Shown one piece after another: positions 11,442 through 23,370 of a DNA stretch of 64,000 bases (the stretch's first letter is position 1; each line of letters begins with the position of its first letter). This stretch comes from Leucaena leucocephala. Lineage: Eukaryota > Streptophyta > Magnoliopsida > Fabales > Fabaceae. The notes beneath the pieces were generated by a model. It saw nothing but the letters and a program-made list of their open reading frames with translations, was not told the origin of the DNA and made no database searches. The translations under genes were made by a program, and so were the position numbers. Location: NCBI GenBank assembly GCA_037074615.1, contig CM073552.1:20746019-20810018 (forward strand), in the 5' to 3' direction.

Positions 11442-13654
11442 ATACTTATATTTAATGCTCAACAATTCTCCAATAGAATTTCTCTAATAGATTAATTTTT
11501 CCTGTTGAGCTAGTCCTTCCAAATTTTTATCAGGAGATATGCCTATGTTTAAAAAAAAGTATATCAGAGATTAATTGTATTAAAAAAAGAGTTATATAGT
11601 ACTATTATTTTTTATATGCGTCTAGTATTTTAATCTTATTTATATTATAATTTTACTCATAATCTTTTTAATTTGGTACAATTTTATCTATAATCTTTTT
11701 AATTTGGTATAATTTTACTCATAATTTTATTTTTCAAGTACTAAGAATTGCATCAAATTAAAAAGATTATGGGTAAAATTGTACTACAAATAATATTAGG
11801 ATATTAGAAGCATATGATCAGAGTGTTATATAACCCTTAAAAAAATTATTTTACAATTTCATTGAATTGTTTTTTTACCTAATAGAGGATTCCATTTTGT
11901 CTAATATACTATCCTTATTAATCCTTCTTTGTCTGTTTAATGTTTGATAATATAATAATGTGATGTTATCTTCAGCTTTCAGTAAGTGGCTTTGCATGTG
12001 GCTGCTCCTGCAGGATATAAAGGATATTCTCTTCACTTAGTTGCTTTTTGGGATTTTGAAGATTTTATTAAAGGCCCAGCCTTTACCTTTTTTAACATTT
12101 CAATTTCCCTTTATTGAAACATGTTGGCTTTCTTGATTTATAACCGTTGCATATACAATGCTTCTTTTTTGAGGGGTTATTATATATTAGCTGCTTCGAT
12201 GGTACGTGGATTCAAGTAACAAAACGTTGAAATATATAACTATTTAGAACATATTTAAACTTTAAGAAGTATTATTTTATTGTGGTTCCAGTTGCGACCC
12301 TTAGGGAGGCATCTTAGCTCCTTAGTGCTTAGGAGGAAGAGAGATTTCGCCCTACCTTTAAATCGTGGATGAGCCTAACCCTTTTTTAAAATAGAAACTT
12401 ATACCAAAAAAGATGTTTCTTCATACGCGCTTGACACAGTTATTTATATATTCAATTTGAATTTGAATTTTTAATATTTTATTTAATTGTAAATGTAAAA
12501 TTTCTTACTAGGTTAGGGCAAAAATGTTAAAATTTTTCCCTTTTTTGCCATTGTAGAACATTTTATTTATTAATAAGGTAAGGTTTCTTGAGGGTGAAGC
12601 TTAATATTTTTGGTTTCATCTCTAAGATATACAAGTTACATACAATTGATTTTTTGAAAACTAATTTTAATTAGTTTATATAATTACAAAATATTAAGAT
12701 TGTGTAATCCATACATTTTTTGGGTTAATAAACTTATGATGAATCTAATTTTTAAGGAGTAAATAAAATTTTGATTGAAATGCAAATAATCATCCTTTTT
12801 TTAAAAAAAAAAAAAGTGTTTACCCTATTTGAATAAATTGAAGTCAGTTTTTAAAAAAGTTCGTAATTATTTTCTGGACACAAAGGAGACAAATAAATCA
12901 TATTATTCTCGACTGAAAGACTCATCACAAAATTATGCAAAATCAATTATTTTTGTCCATTTTTAGTGGATTCTAGCTTTCTCTGTCGTTTTACCCTTTT
13001 ACCCCGAAATCTCTCTCTTTTTTATCTTGCCTTTGGAGATATCCAATAAAACTTTTCTTTTCTTTTCTTTTTTTTAATATTTAGAAAGTGAAAGTTTTTT
13101 TGTTCCTTTCATGTAAAACATCCACATCAAGCCCTTGGGGATCTGAGCAACTATTTCTGATGAAGAAATGTGAAAGCCAATATGTCCCATGCTGCATTAT
13201 CTTATTAATATTTTTTTAATTTTAAATATAAGAATTATATAATTAATTTATAAATATTAAAAAATTAATTAAATTATTTATTTATTAAAAATATAGGTTG
13301 ATTTTTTAATAATTTATATAGAAAACTACTCTCTGAATTATTTTATTTTAATAAGTATAATTAAAAGAGAGAGATCGATAAAAAAATTATAAAATTGAGA
13401 AACAAGATAGATTAATAGCTTATATTTAGGATTAGTTTTGAGGGAGAAATAATTAAAGTAATTCAAAAAAGTAATTCATATTGTGTCCAATAAAATATTT
13501 ATTTTTTAGACTTCATATGATGCATGAGTCTCACATAAAGCAAATAGAAATAGGGAAGCAAGTTCATAAGTTTGAATTTTTTGGGAATGTGATGTGTATG
13601 GGTTCAATAATAATAAACAATTTGAGATATAAAAACTCATATAATTAGAAAAGA
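11442..13654. other. AT-rich intergenic DNA
   Basis: No gene supported. Contains homopolymer and AT-rich low-complexity tracts. Around 12298-12380 a less AT-rich stretch (ggcatcttagctccttagtg..) may be an old SINE-like remnant, but I cannot place promoter boxes. Confidence 0.35.
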
Positions 13655-14118
13655 ATTGAGAAAACAGGCCAACTCACCATAACCCGTAAGTTGGGAGGGA
13701 GCGGGATGTGCTTTGGGTAGCCCGCCATTTTTTTTTTAATTTTTTAATATTTTTAAATTTTTAAAATACTACTAAAAAAATTTAATGTTATATTAACATA
13801 ATCAAAAAATTACTAATGTTATACTCTTAAAAATTCTTATTTTTTATAAAAAAAAATAAATTTTATAACTATAAATCTAAATAAACATTAATATAATATT
13901 AATCAATTAGAATATGTTAACATATATAAATAAATAAGTAATTATTTTTATTAGTATTCGATAATAGAAATATTCAAAGTAATATTTGAGTAAAATAAAT
14001 AATAATATTAATAATTATAAAAAAAATAGGATGGCAGCTTAAAAATGGGCTAATCCGCTAACACTGGCGGGCTGGGAGGGAACTGTCAGCTTGAACCTAC
14101 CCTGTTTTACCAGCTCTA
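13655..14118. mobile_element. hAT-like MITE, TAGAGC family, degenerate left end
   Basis: The right end on the other strand reads TAGAGCTGGTAAAACAGGGT, the same terminus as the intact element at 31778. The left end is eroded (attgagaaaacaggcc). Flanks are similar 8-mers (agaaaaga and gaaaaaga), so the target duplication is imperfect. The AT-rich interior aligns with 29090-29345 and, inverted, with 31925-32220. Non-coding. Confidence 0.6.
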
Positions 14119-15973
14119 GAAAAAGATATTTTTATTTTTTAGAATGAATTATTTTGCAAGTCACAACCAGGATTAAAACTTCTATTATAGAAGTTGGTTT
14201 GCAATTGTGGGACATGAATATTAATTTCAATGGTGACCATTGTAGCACAAAGCCAACTAATTATATGAACTAGGGTTTTTCCCAAAAATGGAAAAATTTA
14301 TTAGGTCGATAAGATAATGTTCACCTGATTTTTTTTTTAAAAAAAAAAAGATTCAATTGAAAGTGAAAGATTATATATTTATAATTATATATTTCTCTGA
14401 TTTTTAGACTTCTTTTTCAGGTAGTTAAAGACAGTTATTAATTGCTTCCAAATAATTAAGGTTACAAAAATCCAATTGTTATCCTTTAGGCACTCCACTT
14501 GGTTTGACTGGCAGTCTTTTTAATTAATTCTAAGCAGCATTTTAAAATTTTGGTAAGTCACTATTTGCTGATCTATATATTAGAAACAATTGATGGTTGA
14601 AATTTAACTATGATTTTATTTCTTATAAATAGGTGCGTAGATAGTATTAATTAATTAAATTGGTAAAAATACTTAGCTTATAAGTTATTATTGATCTGAT
14701 AACTAATTATATATATACTCCTCCAGGCTTTAATATATTCCTCCGGTCTTAATTTAAGAATTGAAAAATTAATATTTATTCGTTAAACAATAAACAAATA
14801 TGCTAAATTAAAAAAATTTATATTTAAGACTATAGGGAGTTTAGTTATAAAAATTCTTCTAAAACCTTTTAACCCTATTTATTAGGCCGTCCAAATTTGG
14901 TTAGAACTAAGTTAATTGGCTTCTCTGGATAATTATATCTAATTTGGATGTACAATATTTAAATTTGACATAATAATGCCATATATTATGGCAAAAAAAA
15001 GATAAATCTTTAACTAATTTTAGAATCTAATAATGGATCTCTCTAATTTAATAATGAATCTAATAATAATTACTAGTTTTTGTTTTGTCTCGTTGAATCT
15101 CGCTAATATTGATTTTATTTCAATCTTGAATCCCAAGTTGTACTTTGCCTTATCACTTCACTTAGTTTAGGGCAATGGCCTTATGAACTTTAGTTACATT
15201 AGGGCTTCAATGTCCTTATATATAAAGTGTCATAATTAAAGCAAACTAAAATCATGGATATGTAATGTAACATACAGTAGAAATTAAGCATCCAAATAAT
15301 TATTACAAGTGGGACAGGTTAGCTAGCTAGTTAGGGTTTTTCACCCCATAAAACCAATCCAATAATTTCAAAGGGTAAATTCCTATGCAAGGAACATCAC
15401 AATCATTTTGACCCAAAATAATATAATAATTATTATGGGGATCTTAGTGGATTATCTCACACAATGCTGTGGGGTACGTTGCAAAAAAAAAAAATAAGAT
15501 TAATGTACTGTTATTTTAAATAACTCTTTATATATAAGATAAAAAGGAGAATCATACCATATAACTTAAATATAATAATGGCTATTTTATGTGTTGAATT
15601 GAAAGATTACTTATGATTTAATTTGTGTAAATAGACCTGACAATGGATATGAATTTGAGTCTGGACTATTTATTAAATAGGTTATATTAGACTTAACTGG
15701 TCTAACTTATTTTTACCCCTATATATTAGAACTGAATTTATTAATTAAATATTAAGAAGACCCTTAAATATATCAATTACAATATTTTTGCTAATTCCAT
15801 CCTTTTCTTCTCCTCCCAACTTCCAAGAATGTGTGTGAAATTAGAAGAGAAAAGGAAAGAGAAAAGAATCCACGTAGGAAGGGGAGATCGAGGGGGAAAA
15901 GTTAAGAAACGATTAAATACTTTCTTTTTGTCTTGAGAATCCTGCTAGCTAATCTCTCTAAGTTGTTAGGGAC
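14119..15973. other. AT-rich intergenic DNA
   Basis: No gene supported. A short TACTCCTCC/ATTCCTCCGGTC stretch at about 14715-14835 looks like a Stowaway-like remnant. Confidence 0.35.
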
Positions 15974-16765
15974 AGGGATGTTCATAAAATCCGCGGTTCG
16001 GTATATTCATTCACCTGAGCTTATAAAAATAAAATCATGTCCAACCTGATAAATATAGGGTTAGGATAGGTATCGGGTTGCAAAATATAGCCCGTATTTT
16101 TTTTGGGTTGAGCACTGGGGAGGGGGTTGCCCAGCCCTACCCATGAGCACCTCTTTTTTTATTATTTTTTACTTTTCTCTTTAGATACTATACTTGAAAG
16201 GGAGAATATGATAGTTACTAGTGACTAAAGGGTCATTTTAGAAATATAAGTAGTTAAGTACGTAAGTTGCATCTTTTAATATTTATAACTATATTAATTT
16301 TTTTTACTAATCATAATATGATTACATTACAAATTATAATTATTTATTTTATTTTTTTTAGATAGATACTTCATTCTTGTCAATATTTGGGAAATTGATG
16401 TAAAGTTGTAATTACAAACTACTTAGACTTCAAAGTTTTTTTTTATATGCAATGAATTTTAAGACTTTAATTATTATCTTTTTGTTATCTTATTTTTAGT
16501 AGATTATAGATATTATTTAACTCTTGAAGACATATGAATATGGTATTATTTTAGAAATTTATAATTGTAGATTTTTTTTCACAATATGAGCATGGCATCA
16601 TAACTTGGGCCTACCTACTCCCAGCCCACCCATACCTAACCAAAAATGGTTAGGATTTTTACCGGGTAGAGCCGAATATCGGCTGTGAAATATAACCCAT
16701 ATTTTTTTTGGGTAGGACACCTGATAAGGGGTTGCCCTACTCAGTCCTACCCATAAATACCCATA
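15974..16765. mobile_element. hAT-like MITE, TAGGGGTGT family, un-nested copy
   Basis: Starts near AGGGATGTTCATAAAA and ends near CCATAAATACCCA. GC-containing arms flank an AT-rich core that aligns over its length with the outer element at 39384-40957. It lacks the inner insertion: the stretch gatacttcattcttgtcaat near 16366 is contiguous. The flanks show no clean duplication. About 790 bp, the length of the outer element once its insert is removed. Non-coding. Confidence 0.65.
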
Positions 16766-19016
16766 ACGAGGAACATGAACCTATAAAAGACCAAATAACG
16801 GTCTTTAATTCGATATCATATATGTTTTTCTGGCATGTATATGGTTGATTTTTTTTTTTTAAACAAAAAACAAAAGAGCAAATAACGGTCTTTAATATGG
16901 CTACACATTCCATATATAGATCTAGGTAGTTCGATTTTCAAAATAAAAAATAAATAAATATTTTTGAAAAATGAAGATTAGGTTTGAAAAATATTGAAGT
17001 TTACCTTCCATTCCTTACAACAAATACTCCCAAACAAGAAATTAGGTTGTAATTAAAAGCTCTCTTTCCGTGGTCCATTCATTATTTAGCTACCCCTACC
17101 ATCCACACATGTTCCTTTCACTTCACGTTGCCTTGTGATTCCTTTTTCTCTCAGTTAAAACAAACACTAGCAATCTAAAATTATAAATAAAATTAATCTT
17201 ATAATCTTCTATTTATATAAAAAATCTTATACTAATTAATAAATTATTAGTTAAAATAGTAAGTAACATTATTCTAATATAAATTTAAATTTTAAGAAGT
17301 ATACTTATTAAAAGAGATAAAAAAAATTTAAATTTTAAGGCTCGAAATAGATTATATCATTGAATAAATAAATAAAAAACTCTCATGCTAATAAATAGGC
17401 TATAAAGCATTGTTATTGCCTCGTGATTTCTAGGGCCTTTGCATGTGGATCTGGATTCTGGATAGATTTTGTTCTGTACAAAAAATAAAAAAAAAATTGA
17501 ACTCGCTTATGATTTAAGGGCAAGACAAAATCTCTTTTCTTTTTAAGTGATACTAACGTCAAGTAGGGTAAGCTGTCTATTATTTTTAAGTGTAAACTTA
17601 GACACCTAGAAAGATTCTAGATAGATTTTTTTTTAGTTACCTACCCAGTTCAACAGAGTTTTGTTCCAACTACATCTAAATCTGATCCGCGTCGCGCACC
17701 TGACTATGGTGGGTGAGTCTCCCAATAGAATTTTTTTATATATACCAAAATTTAAATTTAAAATCTCGCTTAAATGATATCGAGCTATTTACTATTCGAA
17801 TTAACTTGTAGATTTTAGATCGATGAACATACATATATACCACACGGTGCTCATGTTGTTGCTTTTTGGTGATTTTATGGCCCACGCAATGCCCAACTTC
17901 TCTTGTATTTACCTTCTCGTATGCATCCCTTTTGTGCTATAAAGGCAAAAGGAATCTAATGGAGTTGTAACTTTACGACAACATAAAATATTTTAATTTA
18001 ATATAATGTAATGCTTTATGTTTAAATATTTTACATATTAAATATTTTACCAATTAATAACTCGAAATATATATATCTTTAATTTCATTTCTATGTAATT
18101 TTTAAGTGTAAGTAATTATTATAGAATAGATCAAATATTGTTCAACATTAAATGTATATTGTCATAAGTAAGAGCACCTTTTTAAATTCATAAAATAATT
18201 TTCACTAATTTAATATATATTTCTAATTAATTTAAAAATACATATATTCTTCTAGAGAAAAAAGCAAGTGGAAGACTAATAGCTTCTACATCAATATGTA
18301 CTTCATTCAATCTTTAAATATATAAGTTAGTTAATGAGTTTATTTTAGTCTCAATTATAAAAACATGACCTCAACTAGTTTCATTTTTTAAATTTATAAT
18401 TTTTTTCTAAATATATTTATTATTACATAGATTAGAGGAGGATTTTTATTAATATGGTAATTTATAATATAAATAATTAGAGAAATATTTTAGAAAAACT
18501 AATATATATATTATATTTTATAAATACCTAATTTACTATTTTATTAATTTTTATAAATTAATTATCTAATTCTTATATTTAAAGTAAGATATTATATATT
18601 AGGAAAAATTTGCCTTTATTATATTCTAAAAGAACTAAGGATTTGTTTATTGTTGTAATCAGAATGTGTGTGTGTGGGAGTGTGCAAGTGACATGCATGC
18701 ATGCCTTCTTTGTACACTAACACACTTGCAAAGCAAGCAAGAAAATAACAACCTACGTACCAAGTCTCCATAGAATCCAACGGTGAACTCTTGTCTTTTG
18801 CTTCTTCACATAATTAATCCTTTATATGTATATATATATATATATGAATGCATGATGAGTTGGTCTTTTGTCTTTCTGCCTTGCATGTGACAAGTTATAA
18901 AGAAAGCCACCGTTTATATGATTAGCATGCTTAGTGTTCTATAAAATGGTCAATATATTCATTATATATATATAAAAAAAACATAATGCAATGTTGAAGA
19001 GTGAAGACACTCTTCG
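16766..19016. other. AT-rich intergenic DNA left of the CACTA element
   Basis: No gene supported. A (TA)n microsatellite lies at about 18828-18846. A less AT-rich patch at 17640-17720 is unassigned. Confidence 0.35.
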
Positions 19017-19035
19017 TCCCACAGCTGGAAAAAAG

Positions 19036-19500
19036 CATTTCAACACCGGTTGAAAATGGCATTCAATATCGCACACACAACCGGTGTAGAAACGGATCGT
19101 GTAAAAAGTCAGACATTTTACACCGGTCCTGTAACCGGTGTAGAATGTATAATTTTTTACACCGGACTAAATTTTAAATTGGTTCACATTTACATCCGGT
19201 GTATTATTTTTAACATCTATATCGGTTGAATATTTGGACGGTGTAGATTTTTCAAATGTTAACACCGGTTAAATATGGGACGGTGTGTAGAATGTATACT
19301 TTTTTACACCGGTCTTCATGTTAAAGCGGTTCACATTTACATCCGGTGTATTATGTTTTAACATCTACACCGGTTGGAATATTGGGACGGTGTAGATTGT
19401 TCAATTTTTAACACCGGTTGAATATTGGGACGGTGTAGATGTTATTAAATTTAATTTATATATGTTCTTACTACACCGGTGGGTATATACCTCCGATGTA
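19036..19500. repeat. Left subterminal repeat cluster of the CACTA element
   Basis: More than a dozen copies of ACACCGGT, ATCCGGTGT or GACGGTGTAGA in both orientations. Much of it is a direct tandem repeat with a unit of about 147 bp (19141-19287 and 19288-19434). In En/Spm such subterminal motifs are the binding sites of the TNPA-type protein. Each site contains CCGG, so binding could be methylation-sensitive (inference). Confidence 0.85.
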
Positions 19501-19714
19501 GATGTTATTAAATTTATATTTGATAGATTTCGTTGGCCTGAAGCTTCAGAAGTAAACTGCCCAAATGTAATATATGACTCAATCATCGATCATCATCAGT
19601 TCAAAATGCCAGAGACATATATAATTCAATTGCTCATTATATTATTCATTGAATAAAACTCAATAAAAAATGCTACAATTTGAACAGAAAAATGTATTCA
19701 GTGAAAGACAAATA

Positions 19715-22593
19715 CTATTGAGAATGAAGGATTTGAACAAAAAACTCTGCCCACCGATTACGCAGGTCCTCAATATCTTGGTCAGGAAATGGATCAGGTT
19801 GTTCAAACATCTGAAATATGAAATCAAAATCAAAGAAATTAAGGCATTACTAATTTAGATTAGATTGACAATTAAGAAATATGAAATCATTCAAAATACA
19901 ATTTTACCTCCCCAGTTAGGTCAATCCTATTTGCCAAGATAATATTGACCATGTGTTTGACTATGTAGAAGCCGCACAAGTTGCTTTCTCTTGGTTGCCT
20001 TCGACTCTGTAATGTTAACAAGATAAAAATTATTTCTCATCATCAAAACGGGGAACCTAGCTAACACCTAATATATACTTTTATTACCATCGGTGTGATC
20101 CATTCAGGGTCCCTCACCAAATTAGCGTGCTTAAGGCCCCTTGCAACTGCGAATGTCCTCATAGCCCTATGACCAAAGTTAACAAGTTAGTAACCCATTT
20201 ATCACACAGATCATTGTGTATAGAAGAGAACTCACGTACGTGTTCATGATCTTCCTGACATCCACCGAGGGCTTGTAATGGAGGGAGCATAAGAAGAAAA
20301 CTTTATAGTTATGCTTACATAGGATGACAAGTTGCCAATGATTACTGTAGAGATTAGTTAAAAGAGAATGAGTATTATAATTAAGCAACTACAAAACTAG
20401 TATATATAAAATAAAATGAAACGTTATTATTCTTACTCATGCATATATGGTGCGAAGAAACAATCAATATCGGTTTCACCGAGCCTCTGTGAAATGTATG
20501 CAAGCCTCGAAGATTGAGAGGTCCCTTTAGCATAAATCTGAATTGGGCATAGGAATCCGAACTTTTTTTTTGTTTGCCCTTGGAGAAAACCAACTCAGCT
20601 TGCATGTACCTACAAGCAATGCATGCACGACATTAGTTGTAAGACTTAAACTTTGTTATTACATATATTTACATTTAAATTATACTTACATCAAAAACAC
20701 TTGGATGCAGCCGGAGGTCAGTTCTTCCTTGGGAGTGATCAGAGATTTGACGTCCGCATGGTCCAGGAAGGCCGGTGCCCCCATGTCGCCCACAACTGAA
20801 TCCATAGGCAACGCGTCCACATGGAACGTTTTGTCATATACCATTAGGATCACACGTTGCATGGCATTCAAAGCGGGAGGGGTGGGAAGTTGGTCGGGGG
20901 ATGAGGCGACGTGATCCGAAACAAAATGCTTTGGCCACAATATGAAAGTCCCTTTTGCTTGGCTCACTGTCTTCACCTCATCAATGGGAATTGGGACAAG
21001 AGTATCTCCAATTAGCACGGCTTCAACTGTCACCCTTAATTGATCGTCCTGAATTTGGACGTGGTGAACAGTAGTTGCCCCTAGGCTATGGATGGAGCCA
21101 CGTGCCACTAAAGCGTCTAAGAGGATCCTCAACATATAGATCACAATGTTCTGCATCCTCTGACAGCGGCAAGCAACAACTCCCCTTAGTGCTTGGACGG
21201 ACTGCAGTTGAGGGCGGGAGGGGATCAGTTGGCTCTTGCTGCCTTGATGTCATCATGGACAACATTTATTCCTTCATCTTTGCGAACCCCTCTTGTAATC
21301 GCGCCTCAATTGAAGCTTCTGCTTGTGCCCTAGCCTCTATCCAAGCCTCTTCCTTAGCCTCTGCCCTTATGGTGGAGAGCAAGGATGCCAACTCTGCCCT
21401 CGGCACCACATGTGGGGAACATATTTGAGATGCTCCAAAGTAATCTCTTATACCCACACCTCTTCCAACTCCCCTGACACGGCCCCCATGTTCTTGTTTC
21501 CCAGTGGCAACAGTCAAGATGTCATTCCTACCATCTGACTTGAAGGATCCATGGGACTCTTGTTGTTTAAGATCACTCTATAACATAGAAAGAACAAACA
21601 TAAGGAAAATGATATAATTATATATAGTCTACTATCACAAAATAATGCAAGTAGTGCTTACAATTTTTTCAGCAATCATGCGAGCATTGTCGCTTGTAAA
21701 AGCTCCGTTTTTTCTTTGGCGAGCGTACAACCATTTTTCTTCGCGACGTATCGGAGAGGGGGGGGTCAAGAAGAACACTAGGATCCGACCCAGTATTTTC
21801 TTCTAACCTCTTCCTCTTGGCCCCCAACAACTCTCTTTCTGCCTTCGCGTAACCCCCTCGAGACATTGTGTGGGGGCAATCATTCTTGAGGGCGTATTCA
21901 ATCGCTTTTGCTCTTTTTTCCTACAAGACATGAAGTATTTAAAATCAATACATATGATACTCTGATACGTTTTCTGCAACCACATACAAAAGGATACACT
22001 CACCATTGCTACTGGCGTGGTCCGATTCCTAACAAATTGTTCCCACGCAGCTTCGTCAATTAATTGATACTTGCTGCATGGAGAAGGTTGAGGATGACCA
22101 CTTCTGTCCTGTCCATGCAGATACTGATGAGCTAGTTGTGTCTTGAATGCCCTCCAACGCTCACAGCAATAAGACAACGTCTTCTTCTTCAAGAACTCAT
22201 TGTTGGGCACATCGTAAGTGAGCTGCAATGTTTGCCATTGAAAGCAGAGTAATCAACAAACAGTTGTGTATTTGGTATTGCTCTGCATGCAATATTAGAT
22301 AGTTCCTATACCCGGATAGTGTCCCAAATTTGATTCTTCACGCGATCATCCACAGCATCCCAAGTCAAATAGGTGATGCTAGGCTTGTTGCGTGCTAGGA
22401 GGCTGACAAAACTTACGTACTTTGTCCTGTGTTCACCAGTTGGGTTCCAGTTTCTGTCAAACTCTATCGGAAGCAGTTTCCCCTCTATCCTGTCCTTCGT
22501 AATGTCTTTCAAACGAGTCGCACTTCTGCCCTTCCTTTGTTTAGTGGCGCTTGGAGCATCGCCAGCTTCAATCTGAGTAACTCTATCCTCCAT
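19715..22593 (-). pseudogene. CACTA-encoded plant transposase / Ulp1-like protease fusion
   Basis: Nine exons with good GT..AG borders: 22593-22312, 22222-22004, 21920-21662, 21577-20690, 20609-20437, 20344-20240, 20166-20098, 20006-19908, 19810-19715. The first three resemble the plant transposase Ptta/En/Spm family (WDAVDDRVKNQIWDTI, FLKKKTLSYCCERWRAFKTQL, HTMSRGGYAKAE). Exon 4 holds a DUF8039-like region (STKGSC..CDLYVEDPL..LDALVARGSIHSLG). Exons 5-8 form a C48/Ulp1-like cysteine protease fold: His in DNHWQLVIL, Gln and Cys in RRQPRESNLCGFYIVKHM. Lesions: a frame change in the G8 run at 21758-21765, an in-frame TAA at 21266-21268, a one-base shift within 21108-21125 and a frame change in the T9 run at 20563-20571. 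Two of the four are in homopolymers. The intact product would be roughly 730 residues. In other plants Ulp1-like domains are known in MULE and CACTA elements. Confidence 0.85.
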
Positions 22594-22976
22594 ATTCCTA
22601 TGTATGCAATAACAACATCAAAAATATTGAAAACAGACTTAACCCTTTTTCCCTCAACCCGTCAGAATACACAAAATTTGTTCCTTTAGCAGTTATGAAT
22701 GGAAAGATGTGCCAGCATTCATCAGGAAAAATAGAAAACCTAGATTAAACGAACATAAAAACGGCATCGCACGTACACAGGGAAAAAAATGCAGAGAACA
22801 CGTACACTTACGAAATAGCAGAACGAGAGAGGTGACAGAGAAGAACGACTGATCGAGCACGGAGAAGCCTAGCGAGAACCACAGAGCACGACGAGCGGCG
22901 ATAAAAAAGAGTATGTGAGAAAGGAGAAGATTGAAGGTCATCGCGCCAAGGGGCGGGTTAAAAAAATGAATATAAA

Positions 22977-23206
22977 CATTTAACACCGGTTGTAAATTAT
23001 TCTAACCCGGACAAAACATAAACGATGTAAAAGTGAAACATTTTACACCGGCTAATTTTAACAACCAGTGTAAAAAATAAACATCGATAAGTATAACACC
23101 GGATAAAGTATAACCCGGTGTAAAATCGAACAATAAATTATTTTACAAATTGTCAGACGTGCCTTTTTACACCGGATATCACTTAAGACCGGTGTTAAAT
23201 GTTGTA
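22977..23206. repeat. Internal ACCGGTGT cluster upstream of the Ulp1 fusion gene
   Basis: Several copies of ACACCGG, CCCGGTGTAAAA and GACCGGTGT between the TNP2 gene and the start of the fusion gene (22593), the same motif as the element's ends. It lies about 390 bases upstream of that start on the - strand, where a promoter is expected. Internal placement is unusual for CACTA elements. Confidence 0.8.
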
Positions 23207-23370
23207 GTTTTTTTTTAACTTCACCACCTTATATCATCCCATCCTTAGCGTCACAACATTCTTATCAGAACAAGAATCTGTCTATGTTATTATTACATCA
23301 AAATCATATACGCAATCATTACAAGAAACTTAAAATTGCATGTTTAGACTAAACAAGAAACACATAGAAA

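Noticed and set aside
12298..12380. Second SINE-like patch
   Set aside because: No readable A/B boxes or tail; too weak to call.
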